A DNA stretch of 64,000 nucleotides, taken from assembly GCA_020631735.1 (NCBI GenBank), contig CM036159.1:20747511-20811510 (forward strand), read 5' to 3'. The notes beneath the pieces were generated by a model. It did no database searches, was not told the DNA's origin, and worked only from the letters and a program-made list of their open reading frames with translations. The DNA comes from Saccharum officinarum. Lineage: Eukaryota; Streptophyta; Magnoliopsida; Poales; Poaceae. The translations under genes and the position numbers were made by a program. The first letter of the stretch is position 1, and each line of letters opens with the position of its first letter. This document shows positions 1-10,535 of this stretch, in pieces.

Positions 1-334
1 GGAAGTCTTATCGGTTTTTCGACGCACGGGTGCCACTAGGTGAATTCATGAAGTGCATTGCATGTAGGGCCTAGTGAGCTAATTGGAAAACCTTTGAAAA
101 TGATTGAGAAAAAGCTAACACACAAGCACATGGAGATGTACACTTGATGGTGTTGGCACATTTGCAAAGGTGGCGTTGGTCGCGCTGTGGTTTGCGGGTA
201 GAGAGGGGTTTGGGTTCCTCTCTCCCTCCCGCCGAGCGTGCGAGCACGGGATTCAGGCGATTTCGGGGAAATGAAATGCCTATTTTCCACTGCGCCGAAA
301 GTCGGAAAAGAAACGGAGGCGAACGGGGTCACTG

Positions 335-870
335 AGGTGACCGGACGCTGTACCGGACGCGGTCTCGGTATGACCGGACGCGTCCGGTCAGTACAGCGCG
401 GTTTTGGGCGCGCGGGCTAGGGTTTGCAACCGGCGCGTCCGGTCACTCGCGGGACCGGCGCGTCCGGTCAGGTGCCCAGAATGAACTGCGGTTCGCAAGG
501 ACGATCGGACGCGGGGCGCGTCCGGTCACACACGATCGGACGCGTCCGGTCGTCAAAGGAGCTTACTGGACTCCGACCGGACGCTGGCACTGTCGCGTCC
601 GGTCGTTGCGAGGAGCACGTCCGGTCGTTGCGTCGTGGGCGCGTGGGTCAGTGCGATCGGCGCGTCCGGTCGTTCGACAGGCGCGTCCGGTCATCAGGAC
701 CGGCGCGTCCGGTCGTTATGAGAAGCGCGTCCGGTCATAGGATTTGACCGTTGGCGCAGTGACCGTTGGAGGATCTAACGGTCGCATTTAAAATTTGAGG
801 GACACGTGGACGTCACAGGGCGACCGGACGCGGTGGAGCGCGTCCGGTCAGTTTCGACCGGCGCGTCCGG
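335..870. repeat. irregular array of CGTCCGGTC palindromic words in the LTR U3
   Basis: I count about 13 copies of CGTCCGGTC, often inside the self-complementary GACCGGACGCGTCCGGTC. They are spaced irregularly by unrelated sequence, upstream of the putative TATA box. The position within U3 suggests an enhancer-like or siRNA-target array. Function is inference only. Confidence 0.8.
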
Positions 871-924
871 TCGCCCCGAACAAACGGTCAGTGGAGTGGC
901 AACGGCTCTATTTGTTTGGGGTGC

Positions 925-933
925 TTATAAATA
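925..933 (+). promoter_or_regulatory. putative LTR TATA box
   Basis: TTATAAATA lies just downstream of the U3 palindrome array. The same word sits at the same relative position (36445-36453) in the related solo LTR, so it is the likely promoter of this LTR family. Confidence 0.5.
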
Positions 934-1854
934 CTCGTTGGCCAGCCCTTGGGGAGGTCTCTTGGCATTTCTAACACTCTTGTGCATCCTTTGAGCTAGA
1001 GCTACTCCTCCCACTCATCTCTCTTGCTTGATTGCAAATCAAAAGTGAGATTGAGTGATCCCAAAGTGCATTGCATAGCTTGAGGGCATCTAGTGGCACT
1101 TGTGGGTGGTTTAGCCGGTGGATTTCTTGTTACTCTTGGAGAGTACCGCTCCTAGCCGGCTTGGAGATTGTTGGAGGCGTTGGCAAGAGAAGGTGATTGT
1201 TCTTGGCCACCTCCGGTTGTTTGTAAGAGGTTCTTGTGCTTTCCTCGGCGGGACGCCAAAAGCAACTCTATTGGATTGCGCGTGTCATTGAGTTACCTCA
1301 CTTGAGGGTGGTGTCTTGCGGTGCCTTGCGGGGCGTGCCTTGAGGGGCAAGTGACTTGAGGGTCACACCGAGAAACCATCTAAGTGTTGGTCGACACAAC
1401 CGGTGACGTAGCTTGTCGGTGCACAAGTGAACACCGGGTGAACAAAAATATTGTGTCTCTTGTCTCCCGGTGATTGGTCTACATATTGTGTTGTTGTCAA
1501 TATTAATTGATTGTATATCATCTTGGTGATTGGCAACATCTTCACTCCACCGTCGGTATAAGATTCACAATCCTTTCTCTCGCATTTACCTTTACTAGAT
1601 TATCTTGTGTAGCTCTAGTGGTAGCATTTTCTAGTAGTTGTTAGCTTGCTCACTAGTGTAAGTTAGTGACTTAGCACTTATGTGAACTAGAGATCATAAT
1701 CTACTAGACTTGTGGATAGGAGGCTTGCATCACAACCTTTGGCTAAGCAAAACTCGCTTTACGCCGTTTGTTATTCTAACAAGTTTGCTTAGTGGTGCTT
1801 GTAGAATTTTTTTATAGGCTATTCACCCCCCCTCTAGCCATCTAGGACCTTACA

Positions 1855-2285
1855 GTCGGCATCCTTCCAAGAAGACAACGCGGACACCTCTAGCGTTGCT
1901 GGCTTCGACCCGCGCACTGCTTCCGTGGCCTCCGACCACCAGCTGACGCCGTCGATCACCACCGCCTTGGAATCACCTCCGCCACCGAGAAGGAACGAAG
2001 CGACGGGGATGAGACGAGGGAGAAAGAAGATGGACATGTCAGCCGAGGGCTTTCATGCAAAAGAGGCTCGTCCACTATTGGTTAAACAGACAGCAGGGAC
2101 CACAGCGAAACCCAAACAGAGATTAGGCACCTAAACGCCCGTTTTGCAAGTTTGGGGACCGGCTTGACACAACTGTACAAGTTTAGGGACCGCTGCTATA
2201 CTTTACTCAAAAAAAGGACCCGATTCTGTCAGCAAAAAACTCAATCCAACCTGATCCACTGGAGCTGTTTGGTTGGTTGGATTTA
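1855..2285. other. no recognisable gene
   Basis: A short GC-richer stretch (1855-2140) grades into AT-rich DNA. It holds open frames on both strands, but none that I recognise. It may be a gene fragment or transposon edge; nothing firmer can be supported. Confidence 0.3.
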
Positions 2286-2422
2286 GGCTTGTTTGGATGC
2301 ACGTGTATTCACTTCAAATCACATGTATTGGAGTGAAATAGAATGAAATTTAGTTTAGTTTCACTCCAATCCACTTCAATACATGTGGATTGAGATAAAT
2401 ATATGTGCATCCAAACAAGACC
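2286..2422. mobile_element. Tourist-like MITE (137 bp)
   Basis: The terminal inverted repeats begin GGCTTGTTTGGATGCAC and GGTCTTGTTTGGATGCAC. The flanking 3-bp direct repeat is TTA (2283-2285 and 2423-2425). These are the hallmarks of PIF/Harbinger-derived Tourist MITEs. Confidence 0.8.
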
Positions 2423-3126
2423 TTACATAGATGGGATGTGACCATCCATGAATTGATAGTGTTTGGTTTGCTGGATCACTGGGATGAGGAAATCTCTGGA
2501 TAGGGAATATATCATAAGATGTTGGATTTCCTGGTTCGTAAAAATCTCGCAGGCCAGCTTATCCATGTCTTCTAATATCTGTCATTAGTAAATAAATTAA
2601 GGATTATTAGCATGTTATATTATTACTTAGTAATTATGATGATAGGATTAGTTTTAATAAGTGCTAATACGTTGATTAGTGCATGTTTCTTGTACTAATT
2701 AGGATATCAGTGGTGCTAATTAACATATTTTATTTTAAATTAGTGATTATCATGACAAAATTAGTATTAGTGCATATTTATCAGTGTCTAATTAGTTGTT
2801 ATTAATTTAAAATGATAGGTATAATTAGTGAACTATTCTTATCTCATCCATTTTCATCCATTGAACCAAACAAAAAAATTGTTCATCTTATTCATCTAAC
2901 CAAACATGCATCATGAATATCCTTATTCTAGTATCTATGGATCACCATATTCGTCCTCAGACCAAACGCACCCTAGAAGTCCAGTAGGTCGAGTTCAGTC
3001 CGTAATTTTTTACTCGTGGCCTGATCCATAAATCCGAAGCAAATATATATAGCTGCTATAAAAACCCAGCCGCACCCATTGGATCATCTCACGTCAACAA
3101 TCTCAATTCTCAACCATGAGTGTACG
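2423..3126. other. AT-rich intergenic DNA, no gene seen
   Basis: Many 'ttagta/attagtg' words occur and no coding signal is visible. 'Gtttggt'-type words near 2259 and 2965 hint at a larger, older MITE, but no target duplication was found. Confidence 0.3.
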
Positions 3127-4441
3127 CAGTGGCGGAGCCAGGATTTTGAACTTGGGTATTCCCACAACCAAAAAAAATTCCAGCGCACAACAGCAACCCA
3201 AAAATTGCAATGCATAGCAACAGGTTTCAATTAAAGTCATAAAAAAGTACAATACTAGAATAACATATTGTTCACATATAAGATAGGCATGAAAGTAGAA
3301 AACAAACTAATAAGTAACAAAAAAAAGAACTTACAAATACTATAATGTTCCTTTAAATCTGCGATCCTTCATAGCTTGAAAGCGGTTGATAATGTCTTTG
3401 TCTTTAACTTATAGAAAGAACTCCCGCTCAATAAATGTAACCAAGCAATCATTCAAGTATTGATCTCCAAGTTTGTTTCTCAATTTGTTCATTCAAGTTT
3501 GAGCGGGAGACAACGCCGGTGGTAGAATTCCGCTCATTCACATTATATCTTTTGATGGGAATCCTCTTTCTAGGATCATGAGATAGAAGGTCAATGTCAT
3601 AAATAGCTTCATCACTTGATTCATCTTCTGAGTCATCACCATCTCTGATAGAAGACCAAGTAGAAGGTTCTGTGAATTCCCCTGATCTATGTTACTGCAA
3701 CTGGTTCTGGAATTGATGTGGAGCCTAATTCTATTTTTCTTGTCTTTGTTGCTCTATCCCATAAACTCTTCAAATCAACAGTTTTCTTTTTCATTATGCA
3801 AACTGAAAGTAATCTACAGGAAGCAGTAAAATCGAATAATGAGGATTGGGGAAAATCCAAATGACCAAATCGTCCAATAAGTAATGGGGATTGGAGAATG
3901 GGGACTGCCTCACCAGTCAATCACCACCGCCGCTCCACTGCGCGTCTGGCGCCGTCTCCCCGCCGGCAGCCGCAGCGCCCGGCCTCTGCTCGCCCGCTCC
4001 GCCCTGCGCGCAGCGCGCTGTGCCCCTGCCTCTGCCTGCTGCCGCCGCTGAGCGCCACCGCTGAGCGCTCGCGATTCACCGTCGCTGCCGCCTCGCTAGA
4101 TTAGGGATTTGGGATTTTTTTTGGGGGGGAATGGAGAAGAGCCACAGGCAGCAGGTCACGACGCCGCGTCGGGGCGTCTTTGCCTCTTTCCTCGTCTGTG
4201 CGAACACCGAACAGAGGAGGCAGTCAGGCAGGCCAGGGGGAAACGCATGGGCTTCTGCCTTACTAGTCCACTGGGCCGGCCTAGAAGCTGAGAATTGGCC
4301 GTTGGCTTTGTGCTCGAAAATGAATACATAATGGCCAATATACATTATATATTTGAGTATACATATATATATATACTTATGCTTGTATAAAAAAGTAGGG
4401 TATTCCTGGGAATACCCAGGAATCACTGTAGCTCCGCCCGC
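3127..4441 (-). mobile_element. internally deleted hAT-type DNA transposon
   Basis: The flanking direct repeat GAGTGTACG occurs at 3118-3126 and 4442-4450. The inverted ends are imperfect but share GGCGGAGC and, further in, GGGTATTCCCA. Inside, on the minus strand, lie N-terminal and C-terminal pieces of a ZMYM1/TTF-type hAT transposase with the middle missing, followed by a GC-rich leader (3900-4090). The 8-9 bp duplication fits hAT (8) or Mutator (9); the protein remains decide for hAT. Confidence 0.8.
3340..3690 (-). pseudogene. hAT (ZMYM1/TTF-type) transposase remnant, N- and C-ends fused by deletion
   Basis: Reading leftward, the N-proximal piece gives DEAIYDIDLLSHDPRKRIPI, a conserved stretch near the start of plant ZMYM1-like/TTF zinc-finger hAT proteins. 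It passes at about 3490-3520 directly into the C-terminal dimerisation tail (GDQYLNDCLVTFIEREFF, then VKDKDIINRFQAMKDRRFKG, then stop at 3340-3342). The catalytic core normally between these parts is absent. An in-frame TAA separates EREFFL from VKDKD. The element is therefore non-autonomous and its protein is dead. The family call rests on remembered motifs. Confidence 0.75.
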
Positions 4442-4508
4442 GAGTGTACGGATGCCATAGGTCTGTTTTTAATTATCTCTATCGTGGACAGCTCCATTAA
4501 AAAACTAA

Positions 4509-4682
4509 GGCCTTGTTCCATTCTTCTTAGAATCAAAGGGGTTGATGGGGATTGGAGAGGATTGAGAGGGATTTTGACCCGTAGGGGATTTAATCCCCTT
4601 CAATCTCTCTGGTTTGGGGGCTAACTGCTTTTGGATGGGGAGCTAAAAAAAAAAGAAGAGCAAAGCAGGTCCAAACAAGCCC
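4509..4682. mobile_element. Tourist-like MITE (174 bp)
   Basis: It starts GGCCTTGTT and ends AAACAAGCCC. The flanking target repeat is TAA (4506-4508 and 4683-4685). It lies downstream of the GAUT3-like gene. Confidence 0.7.
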
Positions 4683-5056
4683 TAAATTTCGTTATAATTC
4701 TAGCGTAGCTCTCAACTGGCCATTAAATGCTGCCATGAATGTTCAATGGAACACTTAATACAGTTTGAATGACATTATTAATTTGTCACCAACAGAAATT
4801 CATTCATTTATCAGCCGATGAGAATCATAGAGCTCATCGTTCTTTTCATGACAAAAATAGACAAGAACCAACAACGGGCTAGGGGAGAAAGCACCACATA
4901 CAGAGCAGCCTGTTATGAAACTACATACACATGATAGCTAACAAATCTAATATAGCACGAATAAAGAACATGTGATAGTTATACTACTAACAGAGGACTT
5001 CTTTTGAGTCCCGTCTAACTTCAATGTTCATCACAGAAGAATATTTTAGGTGGTTT
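4683..5056. other. 3' flank/3' UTR of the GAUT3-like gene
   Basis: AT-rich sequence directly downstream (minus sense) of the stop codon at 5057-5059. It probably contains the 3' UTR; I see no other gene. Confidence 0.4.
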
Positions 5057-8000
5057 CTATTGGCTGATCTTGCATCCATGAATGTAAGGATGCTCATAAT
5101 TGATGTACTTTGTCCAGTAAGGCCGATACTTTGTCATTGCGATTTCCAGCCACGGCTTCATGTTACCATTGTAGTGGATGACCGCAGCATTGTCTATTTC
5201 TGAGCGCTCAATGGTTGGATTATACCCTAAGCCAAGCACATGCCATGATTTGTCCAGAGGGTGTGTCAGCTTGTAGAAAGTTAGAAGCCCTGGCGGCAAT
5301 GTCCCCAATTTCCAGAGTAGCCTGTTCTCGTTCTGTACAAAGAGAACATAAAACAGTGTGAAAATGGAGTTCAGCAAATGTATGCGTTGATGTGTACATC
5401 TCAGGCAGTGCATTTGACTAGCTCTTAACTCTTTGTAATGATCAAACATCAGTTAATAACTAATTAAGAGAGTTGTGATAACTGAAAATTGGTATTATGA
5501 AAATTAATTAAGGACTCCAATGAATCATACTAAAAATAATTATTTAGCATTTGTTCATCTATATTGTACACGGTATAGTCATATATGCATAAAAATGAAC
5601 AAAATCACAATATCTGAAAAGTCTGAAGCACCATAATATCAGCAGATGGTTGTGTAGGAACACAAAATGAAATATTCTAAAGAAAAGCAGATGTCAGGAT
5701 GCAACTAATGTAAAATCTTATTTCCAACTCACCATGTTCTGCCATTTGTGGTAAATCCCAGTAATGTCTTTCTTCTTCCATTCTTCCAGATCAAACATGT
5801 TCATTCCATAAGCCCAACCACATGCATTAGGATCAAAATTCTGAGAAATATTTGGGTTTGAGAAATTGAGGTACTTGTCAAATCGATGAAAACTCTCTCC
5901 ACATGTTTCCACTGCTCCATTTACATTTCCATTAAGGTCAACCTCCCAGAGTCCAGTTAGATCCCTCTGGACAACTATGTCATCATCCAGGAAAAGAATT
6001 TTATTCAGCTTGGGATAAACTTGGGGGAGGTAAAATCTTAGATGGTTGAGCATGGACAAATATTTTGGGTTTCGATATTTCAGATTAGAAGAGCCAGCAG
6101 AGAGTGTTTTCGGACCGGCCTTGAAATAGTATTCTCTCATGGCTGCAGACTCAAGCTGCCTCAGAACAGGGCAGTAAGAAGAGTTTAACCATTTGAAGTC
6201 ATCAACATTTTCCACATGGATTGTTGCATCCCCAGGTGGATTCAGCAAAAACCACATGTTCATGGCCCCAAAGTTCAGTTTGTCAGTAACAAGATGAAAT
6301 ACATGTTTTTCAGGCTCCTGCAAATTTATAGCAAGAAAATCAAGAGTGCTATATAATTGGTCATTCAATGGTACACACAATGAAGAGATTACACTTCCAG
6401 CTTGAAGATGGTATTACACTAACCTTCGCATTCATGATGGTTGAGTTGACCACAACTGATGCTGCCAAAACATTGTCCGAGAAAAGAGCATAATGGTAAA
6501 GATCAGGATTTTCCAAGTTCTCACTGTTGGGGAACTTTCTTTTCTCTGGAGACAGAAGGTAATAATCAATTGTTAAGCGCATGGAAAGACAATGGATGCC
6601 ATTTGGGATTGTCTTAGCTGCCAGCTGGCTAAGGAAGGTGCTCTGCTTCTTCAAGCTCCGGACCTGCTCATCTGCTGACTGAAGCATTGCTCTCAAACGC
6701 TCGGTAATTTCCTTGCAATCGTACAATAGATCCCTTGATTTTGATAAAACTTGGCCCATTGCTTTGATTCTATCCGAAGCACTGCAAATGAGAGAAGAGA
6801 TAAATCAATAGAGAAAGAAAAAACAGTATCACTGAAAATTAGGCCCAAAAATAGTTCAAGTAGGCACCACCTCTTGGGAAGTTCGGCATCAGCAGTAGCT
6901 TCCCCAAGGGAGCGCTGGCTTTCCTTGAGCCTTGCAAGCAGCTCCTGATAGAGATCAAGCTTGTCCCTCGATTTGGCAAGAACAGAATATATTCTGGCCA
7001 TGATCATTTGATCTCGCATCAGACGAACCCTTGAATCTGCCTTCTCATTTTCATTTTCACGTCTCCAGATGCTGTATTTTCCCAGCACAGCAGAATCAAC
7101 AGCTTTTGAGCGTTCGATACCTGCGTTCTCAAGTTTAACTAACGCTTCATCATCCTGCTGCATTACTTCCATTTTCTTCCTTACACCAATTCTCCCTCTT
7201 AATTTCTACAATTAGGAAATATCAAAATGGTCAAGATAAGGTGAAACAAGATTACATTTTAGAACAGCTGTAAGCCATGGAAAAATGACATAAGCAGAAT
7301 GTTAAGCACTTTGGGAATAAAACAAGCGCAGTTTTAAATCATCCCTACATATATATACTGCAGTTTACAAGGATAAGACGGGGGGGGTGTGGGTGGGGAG
7401 GTGGTGGTGCGGGAATTACCCTGTGTGTTATTTCCTCTGATCTGGGCAGGAGATGAGGGCCATCTACATTAACAATTAAAGTTCCCAAGTCAAATGAGTG
7501 TGATGTAGTCACGTATAAGAAATATATGGTATTAATACTCAGTTACCCACCCTTCCGACTCGAGGAGATATTCTGCAATTCAAAGTTGGGTTGCCTACTC
7601 CAGTCAGATATCTAATATCACAGAAGGCTGCCACTATAATCACACATTTTTTTCACACAGAAGAAAAAAACAAGGCAGGAGAATCTTTTACTAACCTGTT
7701 TGCGATGGTCCACTCGAGCTGCACAAAGCAGAAACAATGGCATTAGCACAACCCCTCAAAGTATATTCTACAATCATGAAAAAATGTCTAAAAGCGTGTA
7801 GTTTCTTCTAATTGTATGAGGAAGACAAAATATCTATCAAACAACAAAATGGTTCCAGCAGAAATAATGGTTCCTACGAAGACAAGAGCAAACTGTAACA
7901 TAGACCTACAAGAGAACAGGATTACATTGCTATTACAGCAAATTTGAAAGAGAGCAAAAACTTTAGTTAGGACATGAATTGAGTAGTTTGGTGAAGGGAT

Positions 8001-9362
8001 GCTATCTTCTAAATGGGTAAGGATATCATTCCAATATGAAATACAATTCAAATTTTCCTATGAAATGCTAGATGTGATTCTAAGCCATCCAAAGACAGCA
8101 TTTGCCCCCACGCCCTCTTCTGTAACCACGCGTGCTTTACAGAAAAGACGGGTGGACTTGGTTGCTGAGCCACACTCCAGGCAACTTAAGCAAACAAAAA
8201 AACCTAAAACTAGAAGAAATGTGATGCAATTGCTTTGAAGGAATAGAATGTATAAACTATAATCTATGCAACAGATTTCGCTCTAAGTTCTAACTTGTTA
8301 TTATCAGAATTCACAACCATGATACCCAATAATCCAGGTAGCATTATCGTAAACCGAAGTCTACTACACCTTATACTAGGCTGCATGGAAGCATTTATTT
8401 GCCCTAACTGTAGGCATGGGGATGGTGCACCAGTGTTGATCAGTTAACAATTCAGATGATTGGCATTTTGTACTCAAAGATAGAAACAAAGAATGAAACT
8501 CTTAGAACCATTAATTATAGAGGTTTTGCCAGCATGGAAACTAGAGGAAGAGGATAACCACACAGTATCAGAGAGGGAAAAATATGTATCCTTAGATATA
8601 CATGACTATGGTCTGAAGTGCAGAAGGCCATCTGGCCCACCCACATTGCATCACAGAAAACTGAAAAGCTATTGACAATAGGGCTCGCAACGGGACAGTT
8701 ATACTAATAATAGGGAAAGTTACCCAGAAGCATTAGCAATGAAATCCATATTTCCTGATAGTATTTGAACCATTTATAAATACCATTATTCCTGAATTCT
8801 ACTGCTCTAAAAAAATACAGTGAGGATTTGTTGCACCTGGGTATCAACACCAACCTTTCTAAAAAAGAATGTATCAACAGCTCAACACTAACCACAAAAC
8901 ATCATTTAACTGGAACCATTTCAGTAACTGCTAATCTGTCAAGTTGATGATTCATTGCTTCCCGACATGCGAACCCACAGATTACACATGCCGTCGCATC
9001 TATAACCCACTCCCAACATCCGTCCAACCTCATAATCAAATCAAGTAATCAACACAAACTCTCCCCCAAAATCCCAATCCGCTCCGGTACAGCCCAACAC
9101 CGCACGATCGGCGCCGTTCCCCGGCTGCGAACAGGGAAAAATCACACAGATCTAGCGCCGCCGCTGTGGCATTCTCGAGACTCGTGCGGACCGACAGAAT
9201 CCGCGGACGCGCGGCGGGAGGGGGTGAGGAAGAGAGAGAAGGGGAGGGAGATGGGGCTGTGTCGCGAGCGGCATTACCTTGGAGGCAGGGGCAGGCGGCG
9301 AGGATGAGGAGGAAGGCGAGGGCGAGAAGGTGGAGGGCCGAGCGGCCAGCCCTAATCGCCAT
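5057..9362 (-). CDS. GAUT3: probable galacturonosyltransferase 3 (GT8 family)
   Basis: Eight exons join in one frame with GT-AG introns: 9278-9362, 7696-7718, 7551-7572, 7420-7463, 6871-7205, 6424-6781, 5733-6317, 5057-5332 (1728 nt, 575 aa). Residues about 8-26 are hydrophobic (signal anchor), as expected for a Golgi type II enzyme. A basic, coiled-coil-prone stem follows. The GT8 domain carries LDDD at residues 399-402 (metal and UDP-sugar binding) and HYNGN at 537-541. From the family, the role is transfer of galacturonic acid from UDP-GalA onto pectic homogalacturonan in the Golgi. The conserved blocks EPEKHVFHLVTDKLNFGAM, FKWLNSSYC and LRQLESA fit GAUT3 better than GAUT4. It is about 100 residues shorter than Arabidopsis GAUT3, all in the stem. 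The start is the ATG that opens the hydrophobic segment. No frame damage is visible. Confidence 0.9.
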
Positions 9363-9534
9363 GGCCGGCCGGCTCGGGGCGGATCGGAACAGGTTGGAGG
9401 AAGGGAAGGAAGAGATTTCAAGAGAGGGCTCGTGGCGGCTTTCGGGGAGGGGGAGGGAAGGGGGCCGAGTGGCGAGTGGTGGCGGCCAGTACACTCGGCA
9501 CTGGCACTGATCCGCCCCTGACAAGGGCCTCGTT
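9363..9534 (-). promoter_or_regulatory. 5' leader/proximal promoter of the GAUT3-like gene
   Basis: A short GC-rich stretch upstream of the start codon is bounded at 9535 by a MITE. The proximal promoter is therefore only about 170 bp before repeat sequence begins. Confidence 0.4.
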
Positions 9535-9774
9535 CACTTCCCCTCCCAACCCAAAATATTTCCTCTTACACACATCACATCAAATCTTTCGACGCATGCA
9601 TGGAGCATTAAACGTAGGTAAAAAAGATAACTAATTGCATAGTTTGTCTGTAAATGTCGGGACGAATCTTTTGAGCCTAGTTAGTCCATAATTGGACAAA
9701 TTTTGCCAAATAACAACGAAAGATGCTACAGTAACTTTTTAGCTACTTTTCGTGAAGCGAACACACCCGAGGTC
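9535..9774. mobile_element. MITE family X, copy 1
   Basis: Ends GGGCCTCGTTCAC and GGACCTCGGGTGTGTTCGC (inverted). The interior has the common grass signature 'gcatgcatggagcattaaa', 'cgaatcttttgagcct', 'ttagtccataattgg' and 'gctacagta'. It belongs to the same family as 9871-10111 and 14717-14949. Confidence 0.7.
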
Positions 9775-9870
9775 CATTCACACCTGTTATTGTCGGTGCC
9801 GTTAGCCGTACCCGTACGCACGTGTACAAAGGTTTGATAGGTTCCCTATAAACAATTTCGTGTTTAGAGA

Positions 9871-10111
9871 GGGCTCGTTTAGTCGGTGAAAAAGTTTGGG
9901 TTCGGCTATTGTAGCACTTTTTATTTTATTTGACAATTTATGTCAATCATGGATTAATTAGGTTTAAAAGATTTGTCTCGTGATTTACAACTAAACTGTG
10001 TAATTAGTTTTTTCTTTCGTCTATATTTAGTACGCCATGCATGTGTCGCAAGATTTGATGTGACAGGTACTGTACACTTTTTGGGTTCATTTTTTTGAAC
10101 TAAACAGGCTC
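9871..10111. mobile_element. MITE family X, copy 2 (reverse orientation)
   Basis: It carries the same internal signature as copies 1 and 3, reverse-complemented ('ttagtccatgattg' seen as 'caatcatggattaatta'). The ends are GGGCTCGTTTAGT and GAGCCTGTTTAGTTC. Confidence 0.65.
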
Positions 10112-10304
10112 AGACTTTTAGACTAAACTAATGGTATATTATGCTGGCTATTTCTCCTTCCTCTCGCATCCAAATTTTAGACTAAACTAAAAGTTTTTTG
10201 AATTATTTTCCTTTTGTCGAATGAGTTTCGAATTTAAATAACTTTCATTAAAAATTGTGATGGTGTGTTCGTGTTACCGATGTGTAGATAGATTGATAAT
10301 ACTA

Positions 10305-10535
10305 ATACTACCTCCGTCCCAAAAAAATGCAATTGTGAGTTGCATGTCACGAAAAAATAGTTCACGTTTGACTAAGTTTTTAGTAAATAATATTCACAAT
10401 TATGACTTTAAATTAATTTATTATAAAAATATATTTCGTGATTAATCTGATGCTATTTATTTGGTATCATAAGCATAGATATTTTTTTATCCATAACTGG
10501 TCAAACTTAAGGTACTAAAACGTGGGTAGTAATCA
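10305..10535. mobile_element. Stowaway-like MITE, decayed
   Basis: It starts with the typical TACTACCTCCGTCCCAAAA. The far end ('acgtgggtagta') retains only part of the inverted repeat. Confidence 0.5.

Larger units (their letters stand above)
1..1854 (+). mobile_element. LTR of a large LTR retrotransposon, 5' end cut by the window
   Basis: The sequence ends in a pyrimidine-rich stretch and CCTTACA at 1854, like the end of the 2.1-kb solo LTR at 35205-37332. The two can be aligned by eye from about position 70. Shared blocks include a 'gctaacacac..gcacatgg' block, a TATA box (about 925), a 'ttgagctagag..ctc..ccactcatct' block and a 'tctagt(g/a)gcactt' block. No primer-binding site follows, so this is a 3' LTR or a solo LTR. 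Its 5' end lies outside the window, so no target duplication can be checked. Open frames inside it are repeat shadows. Confidence 0.75.

Noticed and set aside
335..870. CRISPR-like or satellite array
   Set aside because: Spacing is irregular, the words are palindromic and lie in an LTR U3 of a plant genome.
2259..2970. Larger Tourist-like element around the 2286 MITE
   Set aside because: Weak inverted ends and no matching target duplication.
9036..9524. Longer N-terminal frame of the GAUT3-like gene
   Set aside because: It reads through the donor at 9277 into intron 1; the spliced chain from 9362 joins perfectly in frame.
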